A DNA stretch of 8,906 bases from Desulfobacteraceae bacterium UBA5623 (GCA_002424495.1 DIKH01000037.1:257-9162); one strand, 5' to 3'. Counted from the first letter of the stretch, positions 1 through 6,653 are shown. The notes: generated from the letters alone by a model not told the origin. Numbers and translations are program-made.

Positions 1-2
1 CC

Positions 3-980
3 GTCGATTTCGCCATCGAACTGGAAAACCGCTACAAGGGGATGCGCTCCCCGCATAAGCTCAAGGCGGCGGTCTCCGGCTGCACCCGCGAGTGTGCCGA
101 AGCGATGTGCAAGGACTTCGGTCTGATCGCCACCGAGAACGGCTGGAACCTCTATGTCGGCGGCAACGGCGGCGCCTTCCCGCGCCATGCCGACCTGCTG
201 GCCACCGATCTCGATCGCGAAACCGCCATCCGTTACATCGACCGCTACCTGATGTACTATGTGCGCACCGCCGACAAACTGGAGCGCACCGCCACCTGGC
301 TGGGCAACCTCGAAGGTGGAGTGGAAAAGCTAAAGAAGGTCATCATCGATGACTCCCTGGGCATCTGCGCCGAGCTCGAGGCCGACATGCAGCGCATCGT
401 CGATACCCAGCACGACGAATGGGCTGTCACCCTCGGCAAACCGGAGCAGCTCGAGCAGTTCCGTCACTTCGCCAATGCCGGTGGCAAGGCCCCGGTGCCG
501 ATGATCAGTGTGCGCGGCCAGGACAAACCGGAGCTCTGGCAGAAAGAATATGCCATGCCCGAAATCGAGCCCGAGGTACTGGAAGGTCCCCGCGATTGGG
601 TGAAACTCGGCCACGCCTCAGCGGTACCCGAAGACGGCGGCGCTACCTTCCGGTATGGCCGACACCAGATCGCGGTGTTCAACTTCGCTCACCGCAACGA
701 ATGGTACGCCTGCCAGAACCTCTGTCCGCACAAGCAGGAGATGGTTCTGTCCCGCGGTTTGCTCGGCGATGCTGCGAGCATTCCTCAGGTGACCTGCCCG
801 ATGCACAAGAAATCTTTCTCACTCAAGGACGGCAAGTGCGCCAACGACGAAATCTATACCATTCAAACCTTTGAAGTGAAGGTCGATGGTGATGACCTCT
901 TGGTCAAACTCCCCACACAGGAAAATCTCGATCGTTTGCACATTTGCAAGAGCAACGAACCTTGCACCTGCTTCGCTTGA
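3..980 (+). CDS. nirB: Nitrite reductase NirB C-terminus fused to a NirD-like Rieske domain (5' partial)
   Basis: The reading frame is open from base 3, so the gene starts before the window and the Met at 42 is internal. The first ~140 visible residues match the C-terminal siroheme/4Fe-4S part of cytoplasmic NAD(P)H nitrite reductase: SGCTREC gives the last two cysteines of the C-x5-C...C-x3-C cluster ligands, followed by KDFGLIATENGW, GGNGG and the family block RYLMYYVRTADKLERTA. After a linker, the last ~130 residues form a Rieske-type NirD domain with C-P-H (NLCPH, ~719-733) and C-x2-H (TCPMH, ~792-806) as 2Fe-2S ligands. The enzyme reduces nitrite to ammonium with six electrons. NirD is usually a separate subunit, so this is a large/small subunit fusion. 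The tail holds three extra cysteines in CKSNEPCTCFA. A strong terminator follows 78 bases downstream. I am confident of the family; the missing N-terminus holds the FAD/NADH domains. Confidence 0.93.
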   Translation, partial: VDFAIELENRYKGMRSPHKLKAAVSGCTRECAEAMCKDFGLIATENGWNLYVGGNGGAFPRHADLLATDLDRETAIRYIDRYLMYYVRTADKLERTATWLGNLEGGVEKLKKVIIDDSLGICAELEADMQRIVDTQHDEWAVTLGKPEQLEQFRHFANAGGKAPVPMISVRGQDKPELWQKEYAMPEIEPEVLEGPRDWVKLGHASAVPEDGGATFRYGRHQIAVFNFAHRNEWYACQNLCPHKQEMVLSRGLLGDAASIPQVTCPMHKKSFSLKDGKCANDEIYTIQTFEVKVDGDDLLVKLPTQENLDRLHICKSNEPCTCFA

Positions 981-1058
981 GTTTGGGTAAATCAGGGGGA
1001 AAGCTTCTTTTGCCAGCCAAAGCCCGTATATTAAGCGCTGATTGATTATAAATGTTGC

Positions 1059-1093
1059 AAGCCCCCTTCATTTGAAAAATGGAGGGGGCTTTT
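1059..1093 (+). terminator. Intrinsic terminator of the nirB-nirD fusion gene
   Basis: A 15-bp stem (AAGCCCCCTTCATTT at 1059-1073 pairs with 1077-1091, one G-T wobble) closes a GAA loop and is followed by T residues. It lies 78 bases after the nitrite reductase stop on the same strand. The A-rich left flank makes it usable on the opposite strand too. Confidence 0.88.
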
Positions 1094-1393
1094 GCCTGTA
1101 AAACCATCTCTGTTTTGAAGCCGTGAGCTCCCTACTAAAAAGTCAGACCAAAATTTGAGAGCAAAAACTGCGGTCCAGACATTTAAGCAACTGTGGTTCA
1201 TTGGTCTCTCAAGTCTTGCTTGCGGGCCTTGTCTTCAGGTTCTTCCTGCAAACCTACCAATTTAAGATATTGGCAACCTAATCTGGTTGGGAGATTAAAT
1301 CAAAGAATGATTTTATCCGACAAGTCGTCCGATTGAATTTCACTTATTGCCGGAGAACCAACCTCTCCACATCTCGGAACCCCTGCAACCCGA
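1094..1393. other. Gene-free convergent spacer with competing short inverted repeats
   Basis: I see no credible gene on either strand between the nitrite reductase terminator and the next hairpin. The stretch holds two sets of mutually exclusive pairings. GACCAA (1146-1151) can pair with TTGGTC (1201-1206), while TTGAGAG (1155-1161) can pair with CTCTCAA (1206-1212). Further on, CAACC/GGTTG (1274-1278/1285-1289) competes with TAATCT/AGATTA (1279-1284/1292-1297). A TTGAGA hexamer at 1155 resembles a -35 box, but no good -10 box follows. A small RNA ending at the 1394-1427 hairpin is possible but unproven. Confidence 0.3.
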
Positions 1394-1427
1394 GAAACGC
1401 CCACCAAGGTTCCCTGGTGGGCGTTTC
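1394..1427 (-). terminator. Hairpin terminator between convergent genes, for the histidine kinase
   Basis: GAAACGCCCACCA..GG pairs with CC..TGGTGGGCGTTTC around a TT loop, giving a 16-bp stem with one mismatch. It lies 60 bases beyond the kinase stop codon on the minus strand. The U-tract is short (GTTTCT) on both strands, so it may act in either direction but weakly. Its plus-strand 3' flank is shared with two other hairpins in the window (2850-2879 and 6744-6776). Confidence 0.65.
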
Positions 1428-1487
1428 ATGTCTGATGAGTAGTGATTTTTGAGACACCTCAAGTATTTTTCACGGGGGATAGCTATG

Positions 1488-2591
1488 CTAGGGCGTAGGC
1501 ATTTGAGGTAGGTAGATTGAAAAAGTGGTGCCTTCGCCAGGAGCGCTGAAAACATCTATATGGCCGCTGTGGTTTTGAACGATGGTATACGCGATAGGTA
1601 AACCCAGACCGGTGCCTTTACCCAGTTCTTTGGTGGTGAAAAACGGTTCGAAGATGTGAGACAGGGTTATGGCATTCATGCCGCTGCCCGTATCGCTGAC
1701 GGCAAGTAGCACATAAGGACCAGGTTCTAACCCAGCGGGACAGGAAGGATCAGTGTTAGCGAAATTGACATTGTGGATCTTAATGGTTAGTCGCCCGCCC
1801 TCGGCCATGACGTCCTTTGCGTTGAAAACCAGATTTGTGATGACCTGTTCAATCTGGCTTCGATCGGCCCTCACTGCCCCAAGTACCGGATCGGAATCAA
1901 TCGACAGGGCGATATGCCGACCGAGCAACTGCTGAATTAGTTTTTCCAGCCCAGCGACTACAGCCCTAAGGTCCAATTCTTCAAGGTGGCCTTTCTGGCC
2001 ACGACTCAAGGCCAACAATTGTTCAGTCAGCGTGGTAGCACGCTTCCCAGCAGTGTAAATGTTTTCAACCCACTGGCGCAGATCTTCGTTCTCAAGGCGG
2101 TTTAGCAGCAATTCGCTGTAACCTTGCACGATCAGGAGGAGGTTATTGAAGTCGTGAGCTAGGCCGCTACCCATGCGGGCAACAACTTCCATTTTTTGCG
2201 ACTGTAAAAGTTGCTCTTCGAGTTTTTTGGGCCGGGAAATGTCAACCATTTGCTCTGCAACAAATGCGACTTTACCTTCTTCGTTAAAGAGCGGGAAACA
2301 TCGGATTTCAAGAGGGCCAGCCTTGGGGTGGTGCTTTTCCACGGTGATCGGTCGCCCGGTTCGAAACACTTCCTGCACATGGCAAGGGTTGCATGATGTC
2401 CCCTGTCCTGCGTAAAAGGCATCATAGCAGCACAGGCCTTCTCGTCGGAGCTCTTCGGGGATATGGTCGCATGCGCCCGCCCAATTACAAAGGACGATGC
2501 GCAGATCCTTGTCAACAACGATAAGACAATCAGGGATCAGGTGAAAGATGCTTTGATAAATCTGAGATATTTCCATTGCAGACTTGTTCAT
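1488..2591 (-). CDS. PAS-domain sensor histidine kinase, orphan, soluble
   Basis: The 367-residue protein has one N-terminal PAS domain (~10-118), a HisKA dimerisation domain and a HATPase domain. The H-box is GLAHDFNNLL with the phospho-acceptor H146, the HDFNN type. The ATP lid motifs are N-box NLVFNAKD (~253-260), G1 SDTGSG (~299-304), F-box FEPFF (314-318) and G2 GTGLGL (326-331), so it should be an active kinase. No membrane segment or signal peptide is visible, so it should sense a cytoplasmic cue. The PAS domain is cysteine-rich: C54, C55, C67 and C70 (CCYD...SCNPC) follow a pattern known in many deltaproteobacterial PAS domains, which suggests metal, heme or redox sensing; this is inference. 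No receiver domain is fused and no response regulator lies in the window. The start was chosen because GGGAGG stands 4-5 bases before the ATG; the next in-frame Met (residue 6) has no such site. Confidence 0.92.
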   Translation of the reverse strand: MNKSAMEISQIYQSIFHLIPDCLIVVDKDLRIVLCNWAGACDHIPEELRREGLCCYDAFYAGQGTSCNPCHVQEVFRTGRPITVEKHHPKAGPLEIRCFPLFNEEGKVAFVAEQMVDISRPKKLEEQLLQSQKMEVVARMGSGLAHDFNNLLLIVQGYSELLLNRLENEDLRQWVENIYTAGKRATTLTEQLLALSRGQKGHLEELDLRAVVAGLEKLIQQLLGRHIALSIDSDPVLGAVRADRSQIEQVITNLVFNAKDVMAEGGRLTIKIHNVNFANTDPSCPAGLEPGPYVLLAVSDTGSGMNAITLSHIFEPFFTTKELGKGTGLGLPIAYTIVQNHSGHIDVFSAPGEGTTFSIYLPQMPTP

Positions 2592-2682
2592 ACTTCCTCC
2601 CGGTCCAGATAAGTATTATTGATTTTCTAGGAGGTGGTTGTTCCGGGACTTCGTTTTTGCTGCAAAGCCGTATCCTGTTTTA

Positions 2683-2691
2683 ATAATACCA
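2683..2691 (-). promoter_or_regulatory. Possible extended -10 promoter of the histidine kinase gene
   Basis: Read on the minus strand this is TGGTATTAT, an extended -10 element (TG-n-TATTAT), about 92 bases before the kinase start codon. No good -35 hexamer is present at 16-18 bases, which is tolerated for extended -10 promoters. A short inverted repeat, TTCGA-CA-TCGAA (2705-2716), lies where a regulator would overlap the -35 region. This is suggestive only. Confidence 0.4.
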
Positions 2692-2720
2692 AACTTACTT
2701 AATGTTCGACATCGAATCAC

Positions 2721-2734
2721 CCTAGTTTTCTAGG
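2721..2734. repeat. Small inverted repeat CCTAG-TTTT-CTAGG
   Basis: A perfect 5-bp stem with a TTTT loop lies upstream of the kinase promoter candidate. The 9-mer TTTTCTAGG recurs at 2625-2633, inside the kinase leader. It is too short to assign a role; it could be a regulator site or chance. Confidence 0.25.
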
Positions 2735-2849
2735 CACCCCTGACATGTGCGAATCATCGAAGGCAGAAGTGTTTATATATCATCCCAGATTGTTAACAGC
2801 GGACAGATGTGGTTAAAAACAAGATTCTCATGAACCCTGGATTGCGAGA

Positions 2850-2879
2850 AAACCCCGTCTGGCGAACCGGATGGGGTTT
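2850..2879 (-). terminator. Bidirectional terminator after the diguanylate cyclase gene
   Basis: AAACCCCGTCTGG pairs with CCGGATGGGGTTT (13 bp, two G-T wobbles) around a CGAA tetraloop. On the minus strand the stem runs into TTTTCTC, as expected for an intrinsic terminator about 85 bases past the diguanylate cyclase stop. It separates that gene from the histidine kinase downstream. Confidence 0.75.
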
Positions 2880-2963
2880 CTGTGTTTTGGAACTCGTAAC
2901 TTGTCATTTTTCACTAAATACGACGCGGATCTCTATGGAACTAGGTCCGACTCACATTACAAA

Positions 2964-3995
2964 TTATGCTTCCAGTTGAATGCAATTGCGGCCGGCCATT
3001 TTAGCGCGATAGAGCGCTGCGTCAGCTTGTCGCACCAGATCAACAGGAAGGCATTGGTTTGATGGCTGGAGGATAGCCACACCAAGACTCGCAGTGACGA
3101 TACCGGAAAATGAGTTAGCGTGGGGTATTGCAAGTGACAAGACCAATTGATGGATGTGCTTTGCAGTTTCCAATGTAGCTTGTTTGTCCATGTTTGGCAA
3201 CAGGATGGCGAACTCTTCACCTCCATAACGAGCTACTAACTCACCTGCACGACGTCCCGATTCCGCTAACCCCTTGGCCAGGGTCTGTAGGCAAGCATCT
3301 CCGGCTAAGTGGCCATATAGGTCGTTAAATCGTTTGAAATGGTCAATATCCAGCATGATAAGCGCCAGCGGGGTACCGCTACGTTGGCCTCGATTCCATT
3401 CATTGATAAGCATTTGATCAAAAAGGCGGCGGTTACCAATGTTGGTCAAACTATCAGTGTTACTCTGTATTTCCAGCAGCCTGTTAGCCTCAGCCAATTC
3501 TTTCGTCCTGTTTTGGACAATCTGTTCAAGTTCTAGGTTGCGTATTTCCAGTCGAGACATCGGATAGATTTCACTATCATTAGCCAAGCCATAAGGGATC
3601 GAGATCCCGCTGTGCACAATTTTCCAATCGTTATTCTCGTGCCGGAAAATGAGCACTAGCCTGGCAGTCTCGCGCGAAAGTATGTGCTCGGGTACTGGTA
3701 GGTGAATATGGAAAAAAGCAGTAACGGCAACAATGTCTTCCGCAAGGTCTTGTAATGACAAATTAAGCATTTCTATATGAACTTTTCCGGGTATTTGTGC
3801 AAAATCTTGCCTTGTAACCCGGACCCACTCATCCTTGCTTGTGACGAGAACGTCGCTGCTGCCCGCATAACCACTAAAATTGTCACTAAAGCGTGAGGTC
3901 AGTCGGTCATCACGTGACGAATACATTTCAATGTATTCGTCAAATAATGAACGGATCAGTTGCTGGCGCTCAAGCCGCATAGATCTATGCTCCAT
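2964..3995 (-). CDS. Diguanylate cyclase with N-terminal NTF2/SnoaL-like domain
   Basis: The 343-residue protein makes cyclic di-GMP from two GTP. Residues ~10-135 resemble a SnoaL/NTF2-like fold: an alternating helix-strand pattern ending in LVLIFRHENNDWKIVHSGIS, a typical last strand pair. A helical linker (~147-176, ELEQIVQNRTKELAEANRLLE, coiled-coil-like) leads to a complete GGDEF domain, with DSLTNIGNRR at 181-190, metal-binding D216 in MLDIDHFKRFND, and the active-site loop GGEEF at 258-262, so activity is expected. The inhibitory I-site, normally R-x-x-D five residues before GGEEF, reads R249-A-G-E252, so product inhibition may be weakened. There are no membrane segments; it should be cytoplasmic. 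The annotated ATG at 3995 has no clear ribosome binding site. The in-frame ATG at 3980 (MRLERQQL) has GGAG nine bases upstream and may be the true start, removing five residues. Confidence 0.93.
   Translation of the reverse strand: MEHRSMRLERQQLIRSLFDEYIEMYSSRDDRLTSRFSDNFSGYAGSSDVLVTSKDEWVRVTRQDFAQIPGKVHIEMLNLSLQDLAEDIVAVTAFFHIHLPVPEHILSRETARLVLIFRHENNDWKIVHSGISIPYGLANDSEIYPMSRLEIRNLELEQIVQNRTKELAEANRLLEIQSNTDSLTNIGNRRLFDQMLINEWNRGQRSGTPLALIMLDIDHFKRFNDLYGHLAGDACLQTLAKGLAESGRRAGELVARYGGEEFAILLPNMDKQATLETAKHIHQLVLSLAIPHANSFSGIVTASLGVAILQPSNQCLPVDLVRQADAALYRAKMAGRNCIQLEA
3977..3990. repeat. 14-bp perfect palindrome at the diguanylate cyclase start
   Basis: GCATAGATCTATGC is fully self-complementary and contains the second possible start codon of the diguanylate cyclase gene, directly after its GGAG. 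It could be a repressor site or a dimerising or hairpin element acting on initiation, or a coincidence of coding sequence. Confidence 0.35.
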
Positions 3996-4310
3996 ATTAG
4001 GAACGTAAAAACGTTTCTAGGGATTTACCTGATCTTGCCCCACGGACTCTCAGAAACTAAACAATGTAGTTTACTTGCAATTTACTTCAGCCGACCAAGA
4101 AGGTCAACAAAGTGTCGCGAAAGTTGTGTCGGCAACTCTGGTGGATAGAACTCGGTTGACTTACGACCTATCCTACGGTGGGTGTCAGGGCATTTGTCGC
4201 CCCCGGCCCATCATGGGCATCGATCCTGTCTCACATGTTGTGTTGTTGATTTAAAATGTCGCCAGAGGTCAATGCTCTGGTATTCTTACTGATCCTGATT
4301 TTTTGAAAAT
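3996..4310. other. Gene-free, hairpin-rich spacer upstream of the diguanylate cyclase gene
   Basis: I find no supported gene here. Several short stem-loops follow one another: AACGT-AAAA-ACGTT (4002-4015), GACC-AAGAA-GGTC (4093-4105), AGTTG-6-CAACT (4122-4137), GGATAG-19-CTATCC (4143-4173), GCCCA-TCA-TGGGC (4206-4218) and CCAGAG-7-CTCTGG (4262-4280). The stretch must also hold the promoter of the minus-strand diguanylate cyclase gene, but I cannot fix its boxes. I compared it by eye with cyclic di-GMP (GEMM) riboswitches, tmRNA and SRP RNA and saw no match. Confidence 0.3.
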
Positions 4311-4377
4311 TCGGGGGAGTGTCCCTATTTTTTGCAATAACAAAGACAGAATTTCGTGTAGGGCATGCCTCCCCGGA
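4311..4377. repeat. REP/RAYT-like imperfect inverted repeat
   Basis: TCGGGGGAGTGTCCCTA (4311-4327) and TAGGGCATGCCTCCCCGGA (4359-4377) are imperfect inverted copies about 31 bases apart. The left arm followed by TTTTTT resembles the GGGGAGTGTCCCTATTTTT-type repeats that often accompany REP-associated tyrosine transposases (Y1/IS200-like) in deltaproteobacteria. That link is from memory of the family. No transposase gene is present, so this would be a solitary or decayed element. Confidence 0.45.
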
Positions 4378-4407
4378 CTTTCAGATGCTCAAATCAAGTA
4401 GCACCCC

Positions 4408-4445
4408 CAAAAAAAACAGGGCCTGCAATTTTTTGCAGGCCCTGT
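4408..4445 (-). terminator. Strong intrinsic terminator for the RelA/SpoT-like gene
   Basis: ACAGGGCCTGCAA (4416-4428) pairs perfectly over 13 bp with TTGCAGGCCCTGT (4433-4445) around a TTTT loop. On the minus strand the stem is followed by eight T residues. It lies about 150 bases past the stop of the 579-codon gene and is the clearest minus-strand terminator in the window. Confidence 0.9.
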
Positions 4446-4592
4446 CAAGGTTAAGCGTTTACCAGTTTAGTTTTCCAACTCTCAGCCGTCACCATTAGGT
4501 CTTTTCATGTATCCCTCCGTTTCAGCCTTTGTCTTGATAATACGACTTTTGCTAAACTTGTCAAGAATTTTATTATAAATTATTTTAATTTA

Positions 4593-6332
4593 TTAAGCTC
4601 TCATCTCGTTACCTTCACGTATAATCGTTTCAATAATTTCATTATCACATAGTCCCTGCTGTAAAGAATTTTCCGCGAGAGGAATCAAGCGATCAAGTAT
4701 CCTATTACGCTCTTCACACCTTCCTAGGTAGTCATAAGCTTTCGCCAAGGTATCAAGGGTATCAATGTCTTCGCTACTATCTATATCGAAACTTTCACTC
4801 AAATTATTTAGGTTTTTTTCTATAGAGTCAACTATGTCTTTTTTAATTTTTATGGCGCTATACATACTTTTGACCTTAATCATATCTAGGGCATAATACA
4901 ACAGGTTGTTATATAAATTATAGTTCCCATCATCATTTTCAAGACACTCCAAGGTTAAATAATAAGCCTTTTTAAGCATATTAACTTTCTTAATAGCATT
5001 TTTTACACAATCCAATTTTACTAATTCTGACTTATGCCAAAGATAATATCCGTATACCTTCGGAAGATATTTCTTGATGTGTTTATAATCAGATTCGGGT
5101 ATTTCAACTGAATCTTCAAACCCCTTTTCTTCTATTTCTTTATATATACTATATGCTTCATTGCATTTTTTCAAAGATAGGTCTACAAGCCAATTTTGTC
5201 CATAAGCCTGGGCAAGTCTCATTTTGACTAGCAAAAAATCTGGGAAAATTTTTTCGATCTGCTCATATAAAATCAATGCGTCTTCTGCCTCTTTTTTTAA
5301 ATTTGTTGACAAAAGACAAAAGGCATAATTCATACTCGAATAATAATAGAATAATTTTTTATCTTCATACTTATCGTCAGCATATTTAAGATAAAGATCT
5401 TTGAATAATTTTCCAGACACAGAAAGTTTATCTATTTTTTCATTGTTTCTATCGGTAGAAAGGGACAATCCCTCCTCCCGTAAGCTCCTCGCTTCAACAT
5501 ATGTATCTATGTCACCCTGATCAATATTATGTTGTATAAAAAGATCAATAGTTTTTTGGTCAGATCCAACAGATTTCAGTTTTAAATGGCCCACTTCTTC
5601 ACAATTATCATCTAATATTTCAAGATGTATAGCATCAGCATATTCACCACAAGCATCAGAAAATTTCTTTAAAATATCAAGGTGTCGAAGAATGCTATTT
5701 GGATTTCTTATTTTTAAATCACTATTTTTCCCTTTATTAAAGGAATAACCATACTTGTGGTCAACCTCTCCCCATGCGTCTTCAAACACCGTCCTTATTT
5801 GTATCTCTACAGGTAAATAATATGTTTTTTCTTGAGAACTAAGTTTGTTAATTTTTTTATTAAGCCTTGCTACTATATGAATGCTAGAATACTCACTACC
5901 TCTTTGCACGACGTTATAAATGCCATCTACTTCTAGATTTACTGATACATCCCTAAGCATTAAACCTATTTTATCGTTAAATCGGTTTGAATAAAATATA
6001 AGTTCTTCTAGGCCATCCTTTTTAAAAGGATTAGGATCTAAACTGTTATTTCTAAGAACAATATTTAATAATTTTTCAAAGATATTTACCATATCAACAC
6101 GAAATAAAGTTATCAGTCTTAGACCAATAACATCCGTGACATTTAGAATATCGTAATCAATTTTTCCTTCTTGTTTTTTTATAGATACCTTTTCAATCAA
6201 TTTTTCTTCGGTTTTAACTCTTGTTTTATATGCATAACAGTCCGAAAGAACCCCGGCTTGTTTAAGTGCATTTATTAGGAGTTCCTCTCCTTTTCGACCT
6301 TCGCTTTCAAGAAGCAACGCACTATATTCCAA
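4593..6332 (-). CDS. RelA/SpoT synthetase-domain protein with helical TPR-like C-terminus
   Basis: Residues ~35-200 of 579 carry the RelA/SpoT (p)ppGpp synthetase fold: YKTRVKTEEKLIEK (ATP-side loop; R38, K40, K48), NVTDVIGLRLI (D67, R72), SEYSSIHIV (Y148, H152), LPVEIQIRT (E176, Q178, R180) and AWGEVDHKYGY (W187, H192). All the main catalytic positions I know for this fold are present, so nucleotide pyrophosphate transfer is plausible. There is no HD hydrolase, TGS or ACT domain. Residues ~310-579 are helix-rich with repeated Y/L/A spacing, like TPRs, which may bind a partner or trigger. The length exceeds typical small alarmone synthetases and toxSAS/CapRel proteins. The start is TTG at 6332, with AAGGAGAG seven bases upstream and a stop codon just before it. 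The gene is far more AT-rich than its neighbours, pointing to horizontal transfer. Product (alarmone or pyrophosphorylated tRNA) and role (toxin, defence or stress) cannot be told from sequence. Confidence 0.88.
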   Translation of the reverse strand: MEYSALLLESEGRKGEELLINALKQAGVLSDCYAYKTRVKTEEKLIEKVSIKKQEGKIDYDILNVTDVIGLRLITLFRVDMVNIFEKLLNIVLRNNSLDPNPFKKDGLEELIFYSNRFNDKIGLMLRDVSVNLEVDGIYNVVQRGSEYSSIHIVARLNKKINKLSSQEKTYYLPVEIQIRTVFEDAWGEVDHKYGYSFNKGKNSDLKIRNPNSILRHLDILKKFSDACGEYADAIHLEILDDNCEEVGHLKLKSVGSDQKTIDLFIQHNIDQGDIDTYVEARSLREEGLSLSTDRNNEKIDKLSVSGKLFKDLYLKYADDKYEDKKLFYYYSSMNYAFCLLSTNLKKEAEDALILYEQIEKIFPDFLLVKMRLAQAYGQNWLVDLSLKKCNEAYSIYKEIEEKGFEDSVEIPESDYKHIKKYLPKVYGYYLWHKSELVKLDCVKNAIKKVNMLKKAYYLTLECLENDDGNYNLYNNLLYYALDMIKVKSMYSAIKIKKDIVDSIEKNLNNLSESFDIDSSEDIDTLDTLAKAYDYLGRCEERNRILDRLIPLAENSLQQGLCDNEIIETIIREGNEMRA

Positions 6333-6359
6333 TTGATTCTCTCCTTTTTACAAACTTTC

Positions 6360-6581
6360 CTAAATTTGATAACAAAAAACCTGAGTTGGCTGCTCAGACT
6401 GAAGATCCGAGGGAAAAGAGGACTCTTCCCGATTTTTAATCGTTTCCCCATCCTTAGGTTTATAAAATCCTGGAGGCGTCCCCAGTTTCCTGAAAAAATA
6501 AATAAACCGCCAGTCGGCTAATGCCGATCTAACGGTGCGGATTTCGATTCCTAAAATTTTCGGTGATTTTGATTCGTCCAA
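6360..6581 (-). CDS. Possible small protein upstream of the RelA/SpoT-like gene (73 aa)
   Basis: I do not recognise this ORF. A TTG at 6581 is preceded, nine bases away, by AGGAGGG (6591-6597), a near-perfect ribosome binding site, and the frame runs 73 codons. The product would be mixed-charge and soluble: DESKSPKILGIEIRTVRS near the start, then ALADWRFIYFFRKLG and an acidic/polar tail. It ends 27 bases before the TTG of the RelA/SpoT-like gene on the same strand, so the two could be cotranscribed. If real, its position is that of a small antitoxin or partner. The frame stays open upstream to 6653, but no ribosome binding site supports that start. A competing GTG just after the same AGGAGGG gives only 20 codons. 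It may be chance. Confidence 0.33.
   Translation of the reverse strand: MDESKSPKILGIEIRTVRSALADWRFIYFFRKLGTPPGFYKPKDGETIKNREESSFPSDLQSEQPTQVFCYQI
6411..6430. repeat. Hairpin in the leader or upstream ORF of the RelA/SpoT-like gene
   Basis: GGGAAAAG (6411-6418) pairs with CTCTTCCC (6423-6430), 8 bp with one wobble and a 4-base loop. A second small stem, CTGAG-7-CTCAG (6381-6397), lies nearer the gene. Neither has a U-tract on the minus strand, so they look like leader structure rather than terminators. Confidence 0.3.
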
Positions 6582-6653
6582 CCACGTCCACCCTCCTGAA
6601 AACCCACCAAAATAAGAAGAACTAAATGTATAGCATTTAAAACCAAGGGTCAA

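Noticed and set aside
330..614. 94-codon minus-strand ORF inside the nitrite reductase gene
   Set aside because: It is a shadow frame of a strongly supported GC-rich coding region.
2640..2700. Sigma-54 promoter for the histidine kinase
   Set aside because: TGCAA is present, but the matching -24 GG element is not at the right distance; the extended -10 TGGTATTAT fits better.
4021..4200. Cyclic di-GMP (GEMM) riboswitch upstream of the diguanylate cyclase gene
   Set aside because: I looked for the conserved GEMM core and tetraloop-receptor arrangement on the minus strand and did not find it.
6582..6653. Extension of the small ORF upstream to TTG 6653
   Set aside because: No ribosome binding site lies before that TTG, whereas an AGGAGGG precedes the internal TTG at 6581.
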